DNA of 64,000 nt, taken from positions 6,014,001 to 6,078,000 of the forward strand of contig NZ_CP039371.1 in the NCBI RefSeq assembly GCF_005080685.1, written 5' to 3'. The notes under the pieces were generated by a model, which was not told the DNA's origin, did not search any database, and was given only the letters and a program-made list of their open reading frames with translations. Within the stretch, counting starts at the first letter, position 1; each line of letters opens with the position of its first letter. A program made the translations under genes and the position numbers. This document shows positions 10,156 to 19,100 of this stretch, in pieces. Source of the stretch: Pseudomonas putida. Its GTDB lineage: Bacteria > Pseudomonadota > Gammaproteobacteria > Pseudomonadales > Pseudomonadaceae.

Positions 10156-11817
10156 TCAGCTGGCTTTGGCGCCAGCGACTGGCTCGGGCTTGGCCTCAGC
10201 CTTGTCGGCCTTGCCGAACAGGCGCGAGAAGAAGCCCGGCTGGTCCTGCTTGGGCTCGTCGCGCTTGGCCTCTTCACGCGTGCCAGACTCGGCCTTGGCC
10301 GGGGCCTTTTCGGCCTTGCCAGCCTTGTCGTCCTGCTCCGAATCACCCCCGAACAGGTTGGAGAAGAAACCACCCTTGCCCTTGGCTGTGTTGCCAGCGG
10401 GCGCGGCGGCCACCGGTGCGGCTTTCTCCGGCTCGAACGACTTGCCGGCCAGCAGGTCCTGGACCTGGCCGGCGGCGCGCTGGCCACTGCGCAGGGCACC
10501 TTCCAGGGTGCCTGGGTACATGGCGTCGGTGTGCTCGCCGGCAAAGGCCACGCGCTGCACCGGGCGCTCCCACAGGCGCCAGTACTTGCTGATCTGCCCC
10601 GGCCCGTAGGCCAGGTAGGCTCCGCCGGTACCGGCGTCGGTGCTGTAGCGCTTGACCTCGTAGCCGGTGAACGAGCCGCGGGCCTGTGGATAGAATGCAT
10701 GCAGGCGGATCAGCACCTGGTCGACCATCTGCTTGTCACCAAATGCCTGCAACAGACGGGCGTTGTCGCCGGACAGGTTGATCACCACATTGGCGCCGCC
10801 TTTGAGCGCCGGCTCGATCCACAACATGCCAAGGCCTGTGTTGCTGAAGATCTCGCCAGACATACGCGCACGGCTTTCCCACACCGGCTTCTTGAACTTG
10901 AGCATCAGCTGGTCGCGCCAGCCGTAGTTGGTACCCTTGAGTGCCGCCAGGTGCTGGCCGTCCAGCCCTGGGGTCATCTGAATCTTGGCCAGGGCCCGCA
11001 GGGGCACGGCCATGACCACGTAATCAGCCTGATAGCCGACACTGCCGGCCTTGACCGTAACGCCGTCTTTATCCTGCACGATGGCAGTGACCGGCGAACT
11101 GGTCTTGATGGTCTTGAGCTGCTTGACGAATGCCTGGGCCAGCACCGGGCTGCCACCCGGCAGGCGGGCGGCGCGCAAATCACGGTCGCTGACACCGCGA
11201 TAGACCCGGTTCTGCTGGGCGAAGTACAGCAGCGACAGGCGCGACGGCTCGTCGTAGCGGGTACGGATCTGCTGATTGACCAACTGGCGGGCGGTTGCCG
11301 GCAGTTGCAGTTTGTCGAGCCAGGTGGAGACGTTGATCTGGTCGAGGGCGAACAGCGTGCTGTTGGCCTGGGGCTTGAGCGGGTCGTCGATGGAGCGGGC
11401 AAGGTCGTCGAGGGTCTTCTCGTAACGCTTGAGGGCCTCGGCGGTGGCCGGTTGCTTGGTGGCAAGGTCGGTGGCGCTGAAATACTCGCCATCGATCAGG
11501 TAGCCCGGCGTGCGCACGAACTCGGGCGCCGGCAGTGTTTCAAGCTTGAAACGATCCAGGTACTGGTTGAGCACCGGCTGCGCCTTGCTGTTGCCGATCC
11601 ACTCGCTGGTGGCCAGGCCCGAGCGCCCGCCCATGCCCGACTTGGCTTCCAGCAGGGTGACCTGCCAGCCCTTGTTCTGCAGCTCATAGGCAGCCGTCAG
11701 GCCCGCCAGGCCGCCGCCGACGACGATCGCCGAGGGTGTCTTGTCCTTGGCCAGCGCGGCGCCGCTGGACACACCGATCAATACCAACGCGCACAGGCGC
11801 ACCCAAGCAGCAGCCAT
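10156..11817 (-). CDS. Secreted FAD-dependent amine oxidase-like protein with disordered tail
   Basis: A 553-residue protein with a Sec-type signal peptide (residues 1-23, ending ALA) then the FAD-binding glycine motif VVGGGLAGLTAAYEL (32-46) and the flavin-contacting 'GMGGRS'. Near residue 440 are 'VAFAGEHTDAMYPGTLEGALRSG', typical of the monoamine oxidase/flavin amine oxidase fold. After about residue 455 it becomes a charged Ala/Lys/Glu-rich tail containing two GFFSxLFG motifs (about 481-489 and 526-533). The substrate is unknown. The frame is open through the neighbouring genes to 13815, but the ATG at 11817 starts the signal peptide. Confidence 0.85.
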   Translation of the reverse strand: MAAAWVRLCALVLIGVSSGAALAKDKTPSAIVVGGGLAGLTAAYELQNKGWQVTLLEAKSGMGGRSGLATSEWIGNSKAQPVLNQYLDRFKLETLPAPEFVRTPGYLIDGEYFSATDLATKQPATAEALKRYEKTLDDLARSIDDPLKPQANSTLFALDQINVSTWLDKLQLPATARQLVNQQIRTRYDEPSRLSLLYFAQQNRVYRGVSDRDLRAARLPGGSPVLAQAFVKQLKTIKTSSPVTAIVQDKDGVTVKAGSVGYQADYVVMAVPLRALAKIQMTPGLDGQHLAALKGTNYGWRDQLMLKFKKPVWESRARMSGEIFSNTGLGMLWIEPALKGGANVVINLSGDNARLLQAFGDKQMVDQVLIRLHAFYPQARGSFTGYEVKRYSTDAGTGGAYLAYGPGQISKYWRLWERPVQRVAFAGEHTDAMYPGTLEGALRSGQRAAGQVQDLLAGKSFEPEKAAPVAAAPAGNTAKGKGGFFSNLFGGDSEQDDKAGKAEKAPAKAESGTREEAKRDEPKQDQPGFFSRLFGKADKAEAKPEPVAGAKAS

Positions 11818-12024
11818 GTTGGCGAACTCCGAGTTGAAGTAGCGAAAAAAGGGGGTTTGGGGTCTCGAAAGACGATGCGTTAAGAATACGTCAGGTACTT
11901 GCACCTCGCCAGCACAGCGGCAACAAGTGCCTTTGGCAACTGGCATTTTTGTCAGTAGCGAGTCCAGCCCCGAGAGGCGGAAGCTGTAGCCCCTGACTGT
12001 CGACCGACCAAGCGGGGGTATACC

Positions 12025-12522
12025 ATGCGCTACAAGGAACAGTCCGAGCGCTTCGACCATGTCCGACAACAAAGCCTCCAACCGAGCCAGGTGCTGCACA
12101 CCGACTCTGGCCTGAGCATTTGCGCCAACAGCACCGCCGGTGCCGGCTTGCACGAGGCATTTCGCGGCGAAGACGGCACCGAGCTGGTGATCGGCGAAAA
12201 CTGCGACGTGGAAATCGCCTTCGATCAGGAGGTGGAGCAATTGCGCCTGGAGCTTTACGTGGTCAGCGACCGCCATGGCGAACTCCAGGACCTGACCGAG
12301 GCCGAGCGCCTGGACCGCGACCAGCCACTGGAACCGCTGAGCTACTTCTACTGGATAACGCTCAGCGGTAGCGGCTACACCGAATTCCTCCCCGGCCCGA
12401 TCTCCAGCCAACCCTGCAGCCATTTGCTGCTGGGGCCGTTCAGACGCCTGACCTTCTCCACCTCCCAGGCCGGCACCGTGCACATCCGCCAGCTGCAATG
12501 GACCCCGACCTGCCGCCACTGA
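12025..12522 (+). CDS. Conserved-looking hypothetical protein, unknown function
   Basis: A 165-residue acidic soluble protein beginning MRYKEQSERFDHVRQQSLQP. I do not recognise a family. It has no signal peptide, membrane helix or obvious catalytic motif; the composition and alternating hydrophobic pattern ('LVIGENCDVEIAFDQEVEQLRLELYVV', 'LTFSTSQAGTVHIRQLQW') suggest a mostly beta protein. Codon use matches the core genome. It diverges from the FAD protein and precedes bioA by 78 bp. A GGGGG stretch nine bases upstream is the only ribosome binding site candidate. Confidence 0.65.
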   Translation: MRYKEQSERFDHVRQQSLQPSQVLHTDSGLSICANSTAGAGLHEAFRGEDGTELVIGENCDVEIAFDQEVEQLRLELYVVSDRHGELQDLTEAERLDRDQPLEPLSYFYWITLSGSGYTEFLPGPISSQPCSHLLLGPFRRLTFSTSQAGTVHIRQLQWTPTCRH

Positions 12523-12600
12523 GCCGCAGCGGTTGTCCTGCCTCCCAGCATTGCTTAGGCTTACGCGGTCATTAAAGCCGCGTCGCCAGGAGAAGTGCCC

Positions 12601-14007
12601 ATGGGCCTCAACGATCAGTGGATGCAACGTGACCTCAAGGTCCTGTGGCACCCCTGCACCCAGATGAAAGACCACGAGCAGCTGCCGCTGATCCCGATCA
12701 AGCGCGGCGAAGGCGTGTGGCTGGAGGACTTCGAAGGCCAGCGCTACCTGGACGCCGTGAGCAGCTGGTGGGTCAACGTATTCGGCCATGCCAACCCGCG
12801 TATCAACCAGCGTATCAAGGACCAGGTCGACCAGCTCGAGCACGTGATCCTTGCCGGCTTCAGTCACCAACCGGTGATCGAACTGTCCGAGCGCCTGGTC
12901 GCCATGACGCCCGCCGGGCTCGACCGGGTGTTCTATGCCGACAATGGTTCGTCGTGCATCGAGGTGGCATTGAAGATGAGCTTCCATTACTGGCAGAACA
13001 TCGGCAAGCCGGCGAAAAAACGCTTCGTCACCCTCACCAACAGCTACCACGGCGAAACCATCGCAGCCATGTCGGTGGGTGACGTGCCGCTGTTCACCGA
13101 AACCTACAAGGCCCTGCTGCTCGACACCCTCAAGGTGCCGAGCCCCGACTGCTACCTGCGCCCGGAAGGCATGGGCTGGGAGGAGCATTCGCGGAACATG
13201 TTCGCCGCCATGGAACAGACCCTGGCCGAGCACCATGAAACCATCGCCGCCGTGATCATCGAACCGCTGATCCAGGGCGCCGGTGGCATGCGCATGTATC
13301 ACCCGGTGTACCTCAAGCTGCTGCGCGAGGCCTGCGACCGCTACGGCGTGCACCTGATCCACGACGAGATCGCCGTCGGCTTCGGTCGCACCGGTACGAT
13401 GTTCGCCTGCGAACAGGCCGGCATCCGGCCGGATTTCCTGTGCCTGTCCAAGGCGCTCACCGGCGGTTACCTGCCGCTGGCCGCGTGCCTGACCACCGAC
13501 ACCGTGTACCAAGCGTTCTACGACGACTACCCGACCCTGCGCGCCTTCCTCCACTCGCACAGCTACACCGGCAACCCACTGGCCTGCGCCGCGGCCCTGG
13601 CGACCCTGGACATCTTCGAACAGGATGACGTGATCGAGGCCAACAAGCCCCTGGCCGCACGCATGGCCAGCGCCACCGCGCACCTGGCCGACCACGCCCA
13701 CGTCGCCGAGATCCGCCAGACCGGCATGGCCCTGGCCATCGAGATGGTCCAGGACAAGGCTGGCAAGGTTGCCTACCCGTGGCAGGAGCGGCGTGGCCTG
13801 AAAGTGTTCGAGCATGCCCTGACCCGTGGCGCCCTGCTACGGCCACTGGGCAGCGTGGTGTACTTCCTGCCGCCCTATGTGATCACCCCCGAGCAGATCG
13901 ACTTCCTGGCGGAAGTCGCCAGCGAAGGCATCGACATCGCCACCCGTGATAGTGTCAGCGTTGCAGTGCCGGCCAACTTCCACCCCGACTTCCGCGACCC
14001 GGGCTAG
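12601..14007 (+). CDS. bioA: Adenosylmethionine-8-amino-7-oxononanoate aminotransferase
   Basis: A 468-residue PLP enzyme of biotin synthesis that transfers the amino group of S-adenosylmethionine to KAPA, giving DAPA. Marks are 'LWHPCTQMKDHE', 'YLDAVSSWWVNVFGHANPRI', 'FYADNGSSCIEVALKMSFHYW', the 'HLIHDEIAVGFGRTGTMFACEQ' segment with the PLP-binding Asp, and 'CLSKALTGGYLPLAA' with the catalytic Lys. The ATG at 12601 follows AGGAG at 12588-12592; a GTG two codons earlier is inside the spacer. A small hairpin (12563-12583) precedes the ribosome binding site. It stands apart from the other bio genes. Confidence 0.95.
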   Translation: MGLNDQWMQRDLKVLWHPCTQMKDHEQLPLIPIKRGEGVWLEDFEGQRYLDAVSSWWVNVFGHANPRINQRIKDQVDQLEHVILAGFSHQPVIELSERLVAMTPAGLDRVFYADNGSSCIEVALKMSFHYWQNIGKPAKKRFVTLTNSYHGETIAAMSVGDVPLFTETYKALLLDTLKVPSPDCYLRPEGMGWEEHSRNMFAAMEQTLAEHHETIAAVIIEPLIQGAGGMRMYHPVYLKLLREACDRYGVHLIHDEIAVGFGRTGTMFACEQAGIRPDFLCLSKALTGGYLPLAACLTTDTVYQAFYDDYPTLRAFLHSHSYTGNPLACAAALATLDIFEQDDVIEANKPLAARMASATAHLADHAHVAEIRQTGMALAIEMVQDKAGKVAYPWQERRGLKVFEHALTRGALLRPLGSVVYFLPPYVITPEQIDFLAEVASEGIDIATRDSVSVAVPANFHPDFRDPG

Positions 14008-14028
14008 GTGCCTGTACCAACGCCTATC

Positions 14029-14147
14029 CCTGTAGGAGCGGCCTTGTGCCGCGAAGGGGCGCGAAGCGGCCCAAGTGTTCAGCCTCGCTGCAGAGTATGC
14101 CGGGGCCGCTTCGCGCCCCTTTCGCGGCACAAGGCCGCTCCTACAGG
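14029..14147. repeat. Paired REP element
   Basis: CCTGTAGGAGCGGCCTTGTG and its reverse complement bound a 119-base region whose inner arms (GGGGCGCGAAGCGGCC and its complement) also pair. It lies between bioA and rsmE, which run the same way, so it may separate their transcripts or remain in a joint mRNA. Confidence 0.88.
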
Positions 14148-14177
14148 TTCCGTGCACACCCTTTCAACGAGCACATC

Positions 14178-14897
14178 ATGAGACTGTCCCGCTTCTTCAT
14201 CGACGCCCCCCTGAGCATTGGCGAACACGACCTGCCCGAAGCCCAGGCCCACTACATCGGCCGCGTACTGCGCATGGGCCCCGGCGATGCCGTGCAGCTG
14301 TTCGACGGCAGCGGCCAGGAATACCTCGGCCAATTGCTCGAGGTGGGCAAGAAAAACGTCCGGGTCAGCCTCGACCAGGCGCTTGCCGGCCAGGCCGACT
14401 CGCCGCTGCATATCCATCTCGGCCAGGGCCTGTCCCGCGGCGAGCGCATGGACTGGGCGATCCAAAAGGCTACCGAACTGGGGGCCAATGCAATCACCCC
14501 GATCGTCAGCGAGCGCTGCGAAGTGCGCCTGAATGACGAGCGCGCCGACAAGCGCCTGGCCCACTGGCGCCAGGTGGCGATCAGTGCCTGCGAGCAATGC
14601 GGACGCTCGACCCTGCCGGTGATCCACCCGCCGGTGACCCTGGCCGAATGGCTCAAGAGCACCGACGCCGAGCTCAAGCTGGTACTGCACCCGGTCGCCG
14701 AACCGCTGACCAGCCACGCAAAGCCGGCCAACCTGGCCTTCCTGATCGGCCCGGAGGGAGGCTTGAGCGAAGCCGAGGTCGAACAGGCCAAGGCCGCCCG
14801 CTTCCATGCCGCCCGCCTCGGCCCGCGCGTGCTGCGCACCGAGACCGCGCCTGTGGTGGCGCTGTCGGTGGCGCAGCAGCTGTGGGGCGATTTCTAG
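14178..14897 (+). CDS. rsmE: 16S rRNA m3U1498 methyltransferase
   Basis: A 239-residue SPOUT-class methyltransferase. The N-terminal PUA-like part begins MRLSRFFIDAPLSIGEHDLP. The SPOUT part shows 'GERMDWAIQKATELGANAITPIVSERCEV', 'LAFLIGPEGGLSEAEVEQA' (SAM-binding knot) and 'LGPRVLRTETAPVVALSVAQ', all RsmE marks. It methylates N3 of U1498 in the small ribosomal RNA. A second RsmE-family gene lies at 45556-46263; this copy is the better match to the canonical enzyme. Confidence 0.95.
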   Translation: MRLSRFFIDAPLSIGEHDLPEAQAHYIGRVLRMGPGDAVQLFDGSGQEYLGQLLEVGKKNVRVSLDQALAGQADSPLHIHLGQGLSRGERMDWAIQKATELGANAITPIVSERCEVRLNDERADKRLAHWRQVAISACEQCGRSTLPVIHPPVTLAEWLKSTDAELKLVLHPVAEPLTSHAKPANLAFLIGPEGGLSEAEVEQAKAARFHAARLGPRVLRTETAPVVALSVAQQLWGDF

Positions 14898-14907
14898 CAG
14901 CCCGGCG

Positions 14908-15525
14908 CTAGCGCACGTAGAACGACACCGCGATGAAGTGCAGCAGGCTGCCGGTGATCACGAACAGGTGCCAGATGCCATGTGCGTGGCGCAGGCGGCT
15001 GTCCAGGGCGAAGAAGATGATGCCGATGGTGTAGAACAACCCGCCTGCCGCGAGCCAGGCGAAGCCGGCGGCGCCGAGGGTCTGCAATAGGGGCTTGACC
15101 GCCACCAGCACCACCCAGCCCATCACCGCGTAGATGATGATCGACAGTATCCTCGCCTCCGAGCGCGGCTTGATCTCCTGCAGCATGCCGATCACCGCCA
15201 GCCCCCAGACCACGCCGAACAGGCTCCAGCCCCATGGGCCGCGCAGGCTGACCAGGCAGAAGGGGGTGTAGCTGCCCGCGATCAGCAGGTAGATCGAGAG
15301 GTGATCGAGCTTGCGCATGATCACCTTCGCCCGGCCGCGGGTGCTGTGGTAGAGCGTAGAGATGCTGTAGAGCAGCAGCAAGGTGCTGCCGTAAATGGAA
15401 AAACTGACGATCTTCCATGGGTCGCCCTGCAAGCCCGCGACGACGATCAGCCAGCTTGCCCCGATACAGGCCAGGACGGCACCGACCAGGTGGGTCCAGG
15501 CATTGAAGCGTTCACCGTAGTACAT
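14908..15525 (-). CDS. TrhA / hemolysin III family membrane protein
   Basis: A 205-residue protein with seven predicted membrane helices, starting MYYGERFNAWTHLVGAVLAC. 'ERFNAWTHLVGA', 'STLYHST', 'LDHLSIYLLIAGSYTPF' and the terminal 'HAHGIWHLFVITGSLLHFIAV' carry the conserved His/Asp residues of the PAQR/hemolysin III superfamily, proposed to bind zinc. Members influence membrane energetics or lipid order; true haemolysis is doubtful. It converges with rsmE with only 10 bases between stops. Confidence 0.92.
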   Translation of the reverse strand: MYYGERFNAWTHLVGAVLACIGASWLIVVAGLQGDPWKIVSFSIYGSTLLLLYSISTLYHSTRGRAKVIMRKLDHLSIYLLIAGSYTPFCLVSLRGPWGWSLFGVVWGLAVIGMLQEIKPRSEARILSIIIYAVMGWVVLVAVKPLLQTLGAAGFAWLAAGGLFYTIGIIFFALDSRLRHAHGIWHLFVITGSLLHFIAVSFYVR

Positions 15526-15618
15526 GCAAACACAGACCTCCTGAGATGGGCTGGGTTCCTGCTGCAGTCAGTGATGGCCTCCACACGAGACAAACCCGCT
15601 CCCAGAGATAGCACGGTC

Positions 15619-15645
15619 CCTGTGGGAGCGAGCTTGCCCGCGAAG
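15619..15645 (+). repeat. Single REP sequence
   Basis: CCTGTGGGAGCGAGCTTGCC with the CGCGAAG extension is one REP copy between the TrhA gene and chpC. A degenerate CCGCTCCCA at 15589 may be the remains of its inverted partner. Confidence 0.7.
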
Positions 15646-15664
15646 AGGCCCTCGGCATCACATC

Positions 15665-16138
15665 CTACCCAAATCCAGGTTGCAATGCGGCTTCACGCAC
15701 CAATCGCTCCAACCCCACCAGGTCCGGTACCCGGGCGACCTGGTCGCCCACCTGCACCGCCGCCAGTTCCAGGCTGCCCAGCGGCACGTCCACGTAGTTG
15801 AGCTGGCTGTCGAGCTTGCATGAGCGCGGGATGTCCTGCAGCAGCACGGCCAGGTAGCGCAGCCCGGTGTCGCCCAAGGCATTGAGCACGACGATGCGCG
15901 CCCGCTCGCCGCAAGGCGTCTCGCCACCGCAAGCCGTTTCGAAACCGATTAGCGGCAGGCGCTGCTGGCGCCAGTCGATCCAGCCCAGGTGCCAGGCCGG
16001 CCGCCCTGGCTGGCACGCCAGGTTGCGCTGGCCGATCAGTTCGGCCACGGCCACGTTCGGCAGCACCAGGGTACGGTCGCCCAGCGGCAGCAAAAGGCCG
16101 GTGAGGCTGCTGCGCTGGCCGGCGATCATTTCAAGCAT
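15665..16138 (-). CDS. chpC: CheW-domain chemosensory adaptor (ChpC-like)
   Basis: A 157-residue single CheW-like domain protein starting MLEMIAGQRSSLTGLLLPLG. 'LVLPNVAVAELIG', 'WHLGWIDWRQQRLPLIGFE' and 'RYLAVLLQDIP' follow the CheW beta-barrel pattern. It overlaps the end of chpA by 8 bp and is the last gene of the operon. By position and size it corresponds to ChpC of the P. aeruginosa Pil-Chp system, an accessory adaptor between receptor and kinase. The methylesterase gene chpB, expected between chpA and chpC, is absent. Confidence 0.8.
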   Translation of the reverse strand: MLEMIAGQRSSLTGLLLPLGDRTLVLPNVAVAELIGQRNLACQPGRPAWHLGWIDWRQQRLPLIGFETACGGETPCGERARIVVLNALGDTGLRYLAVLLQDIPRSCKLDSQLNYVDVPLGSLELAAVQVGDQVARVPDLVGLERLVREAALQPGFG

Positions 16139-19100
16139 GCTGCTGACTCCAATGGGCGATGCTCTGCAACAGCACCGATTCCTGGTAGGGCTTGCCCAGG
16201 TAGTCGTTGACCCCGATGGCCATGGCCCGATCCCGGTGCTTCTGCCCGGTTCGCGAAGTGATCATGATGATCGGCAAATCCTTGAGGCGGGCATCGCCGC
16301 GAATGCGCGTGGCCACCTCGAAGCCGTCCATGCGCGGCATCTCGATATCCAGCAACAGTACGTCCGGGCGATGGACTTCCAGTTGGGCCATGGCATCGAC
16401 CCCGTCCTTGGCGGTCAGCACGCTCATGCCATGGCGTTCGAGCAGGCGGCTGGTGACCTTGCGCACGGTCACCGAGTCGTCCACCACCATCACCAGCACC
16501 GGGCGTCGTGGTGCCGGCCCGAACAGCGTGCGCTGCACCCCGCTGCCGCCCGGCAACCGCGCCAGCCGACGCTGCTGCCCCCGCAACTGGCCGAGCAGGT
16601 CGAGAATCAACACCACCCGGCCATCACCGAGCAAGGTCGCGCCGGACAAGCCGGCCACGGCAGCGAACTGCGGCCCGAGGCTCTTGACCACGATCTCGCG
16701 GCTCGGCGACAGGCTGTCGACCTGGATAGCGAACGACTGCTCCTGGGAGTGCACCAGCAACACAGGCAGAGGCACACGCTGGTTCAACAGGGTGGGCCGT
16801 GGCATGCCCTGCACCAGCTCGCCCAGATAGCGCAGCTGGTACTGGTAGCCGGCGTACACGTAGCGAGGGGTTTCCAGCTGGTAACAGGCCTCGAGCTCAG
16901 CCGGCGGCACCCGCACGATGCCCTCGATGGTGTTGAGCGGGATCGCGTACTGCTCGTCGCCCAAGTGCACCATCACGGCACGGTTGATCGACACGGTGAA
17001 CGGCAGGCGTATCAGGAAGCGCGCCCCCTTGCCCTGGGCCGACTCGATGGACATCGAGCCACCCAGTTGCTTGACCTCCTCGTGTACTACGTCCATGCCC
17101 AGGCCACGACCGGAGATCTGGGTGATCTTTTCCGCCGTGGAAAAGCCGGGACGCAGGATGAACTGGAGGATCTCGTGGTCGCTCAACTGCGCCGCCGGGT
17201 CCAGCAGGCCACGCTTGATTGCCTTGCGCCTCACCGCCTCGAGCGGCACACCGGCACCGTCGTCGGTCATCTCGATGACGATGTCGGCACCTTCGTGCAG
17301 CAAGTTGAGGTGGATGGTGCCCTGCTCCGGCTTGCCCGCCGCCAGGCGCGCCTGACGCGATTCCAGGCCATGGTCGACGGCGTTGCGCAACATGTGTTCC
17401 AGTGGCGCGACCATGCGCTCGAGGACGCTGCGGTCCAGTTCGCCTTCGGCGTTGCCGACCACCAGTTCGACCTGCTTGCCCAGTTCGCTGGCGACCTGCC
17501 GCACCACTCGCTGCAGGCGCGGCACCAGGCGCTCGAACGGCACCATCAAGGTCGCGGTCAGGCCTTCCTGCAACTGGCTGTTGACCCGCGCCTGCTGCAA
17601 CAGCAGGCCATGGGCGTCCTGGGCGCGCTGGGCGAGGGTTTCCTTCAGTTCGATCAAATCCGAGGCCGACTCGAACAGCGCCCGCGACAGTTGCTGCAGC
17701 TGTGAATGGCGGTCCATCTCCAGCGGGTCGAAGTCTTCGTAGGCATCGCTTTCGAAGGCCTGGCGGCTGGTGATGCGGCCCTGGGTCTCGATGTCCAGGC
17801 GCAGCAACTGGTCGCGCATGCGCTCCAGGGTGGTGTCCATTTCGCTGAGGGCGAACTGCGCATCGTTGACCTGTTGCTCGATGCGCCCGCGAATCACCGA
17901 ATGCTCGCCGGCCAGGTTACCCAGGTCGTCGAGCAGTTCGGCATCGACCTTGACCATGTCACCGGCGGCCCGCTCGGGCGATGCCGCTGGAGCTTCGACC
18001 AGCGCTGCTTCGGCAGGGGCCTGGGCGGCCACACTGTCGGCCAGCGCGGCGCTGCTGAAATTGCGGATGTAGTCGATCAATGCCGTGGCGGCATGCAACG
18101 GCTGGCCCAGGCGCACGGCATCGAGCATGTGCGCCAGGCGGTCATGGCAGTTTTGCAGCAACGAGAACAGTGCCGGGGTCGGCGGCAGGCGGCCAGCGGC
18201 CAGCAGCTCGTAGAGAAACTCCAGTTCGTGGGCCAGGTCGCCAATGGCGCTGATCTCGACCATGCGTGCCACCCCCTTGAGGGTGTGCAGGTCGCGCATG
18301 AGGTTTTCCACTTCGGCGGCATTGCGCGGGTCGGCCTGCCAACGCGCCAGGGCAGTCGCTGCGCTTTCCACGATGTCGGCGCTTTCTTCGAGGAACACCT
18401 CCATCAACGCCTTGTCACCCGCGCTCTGCTCATCTTCGCCGACGACTTCGACGCTGCCCTCGATGGGCTCCAGCGAGGTCACCCCGGTGGCGCTGACAAC
18501 CCCCGTGGCGTCGGGGGCCAGGCCCTCGTCGAGCAATCCGCGCAGGGCCTCGACGGTGGCGCTGCGCCCGGTGGGCTCCTGGCCGGCAGCCAACTCGTCG
18601 AGCATGTCGATCAACGTTTCGTGGGCCTGCTGGGCCTGGGCGAAAAAGCGCTCGTCGGCCGCCAGGCTGCCTTCTTCCACGGCGCCATAGAGGTCGAGCA
18701 GGGCCTCGCACACTTCATCCATGGCCCAGAGGTCGGCCAGGTGCGCCGCGTGGCCCAAGGTCGTCAGTTGATCGAGCAGCGTCTCCAGCGCCTGGCGCTG
18801 GCCGGGCTGTTCCTGCCAACCGGACAACAGTGACTCGGCATCTAGCAGGATATCCATGGCCTGGCCGAGAAACTGCGCGGTCTGCCGTGGGTCGCGGCGA
18901 CGCTTCTGGGGGTGGGCTTCGGGTGGTGTGCCGAGGTGGGCGTCCAGCGCCCGCTCGACCTGCTCGATCAATTCGGCGGCCCCGGGGATCGGCGCCAGCG
19001 GCGAGACATGCAATTGCCCGAGGCCAGCCTGGAACAGGCCGAGGGCAGCCGTCAGTTGCTCAAGTTCTGCCTCGCGCAGGGGCAATTGGTGGCCACGGTA

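Noticed and set aside
11818-13815. Open minus-strand frame extending the FAD protein to 1,219 residues
   Set aside because: The extension runs antisense through bioA and a separate gene; the signal peptide begins at 11817.
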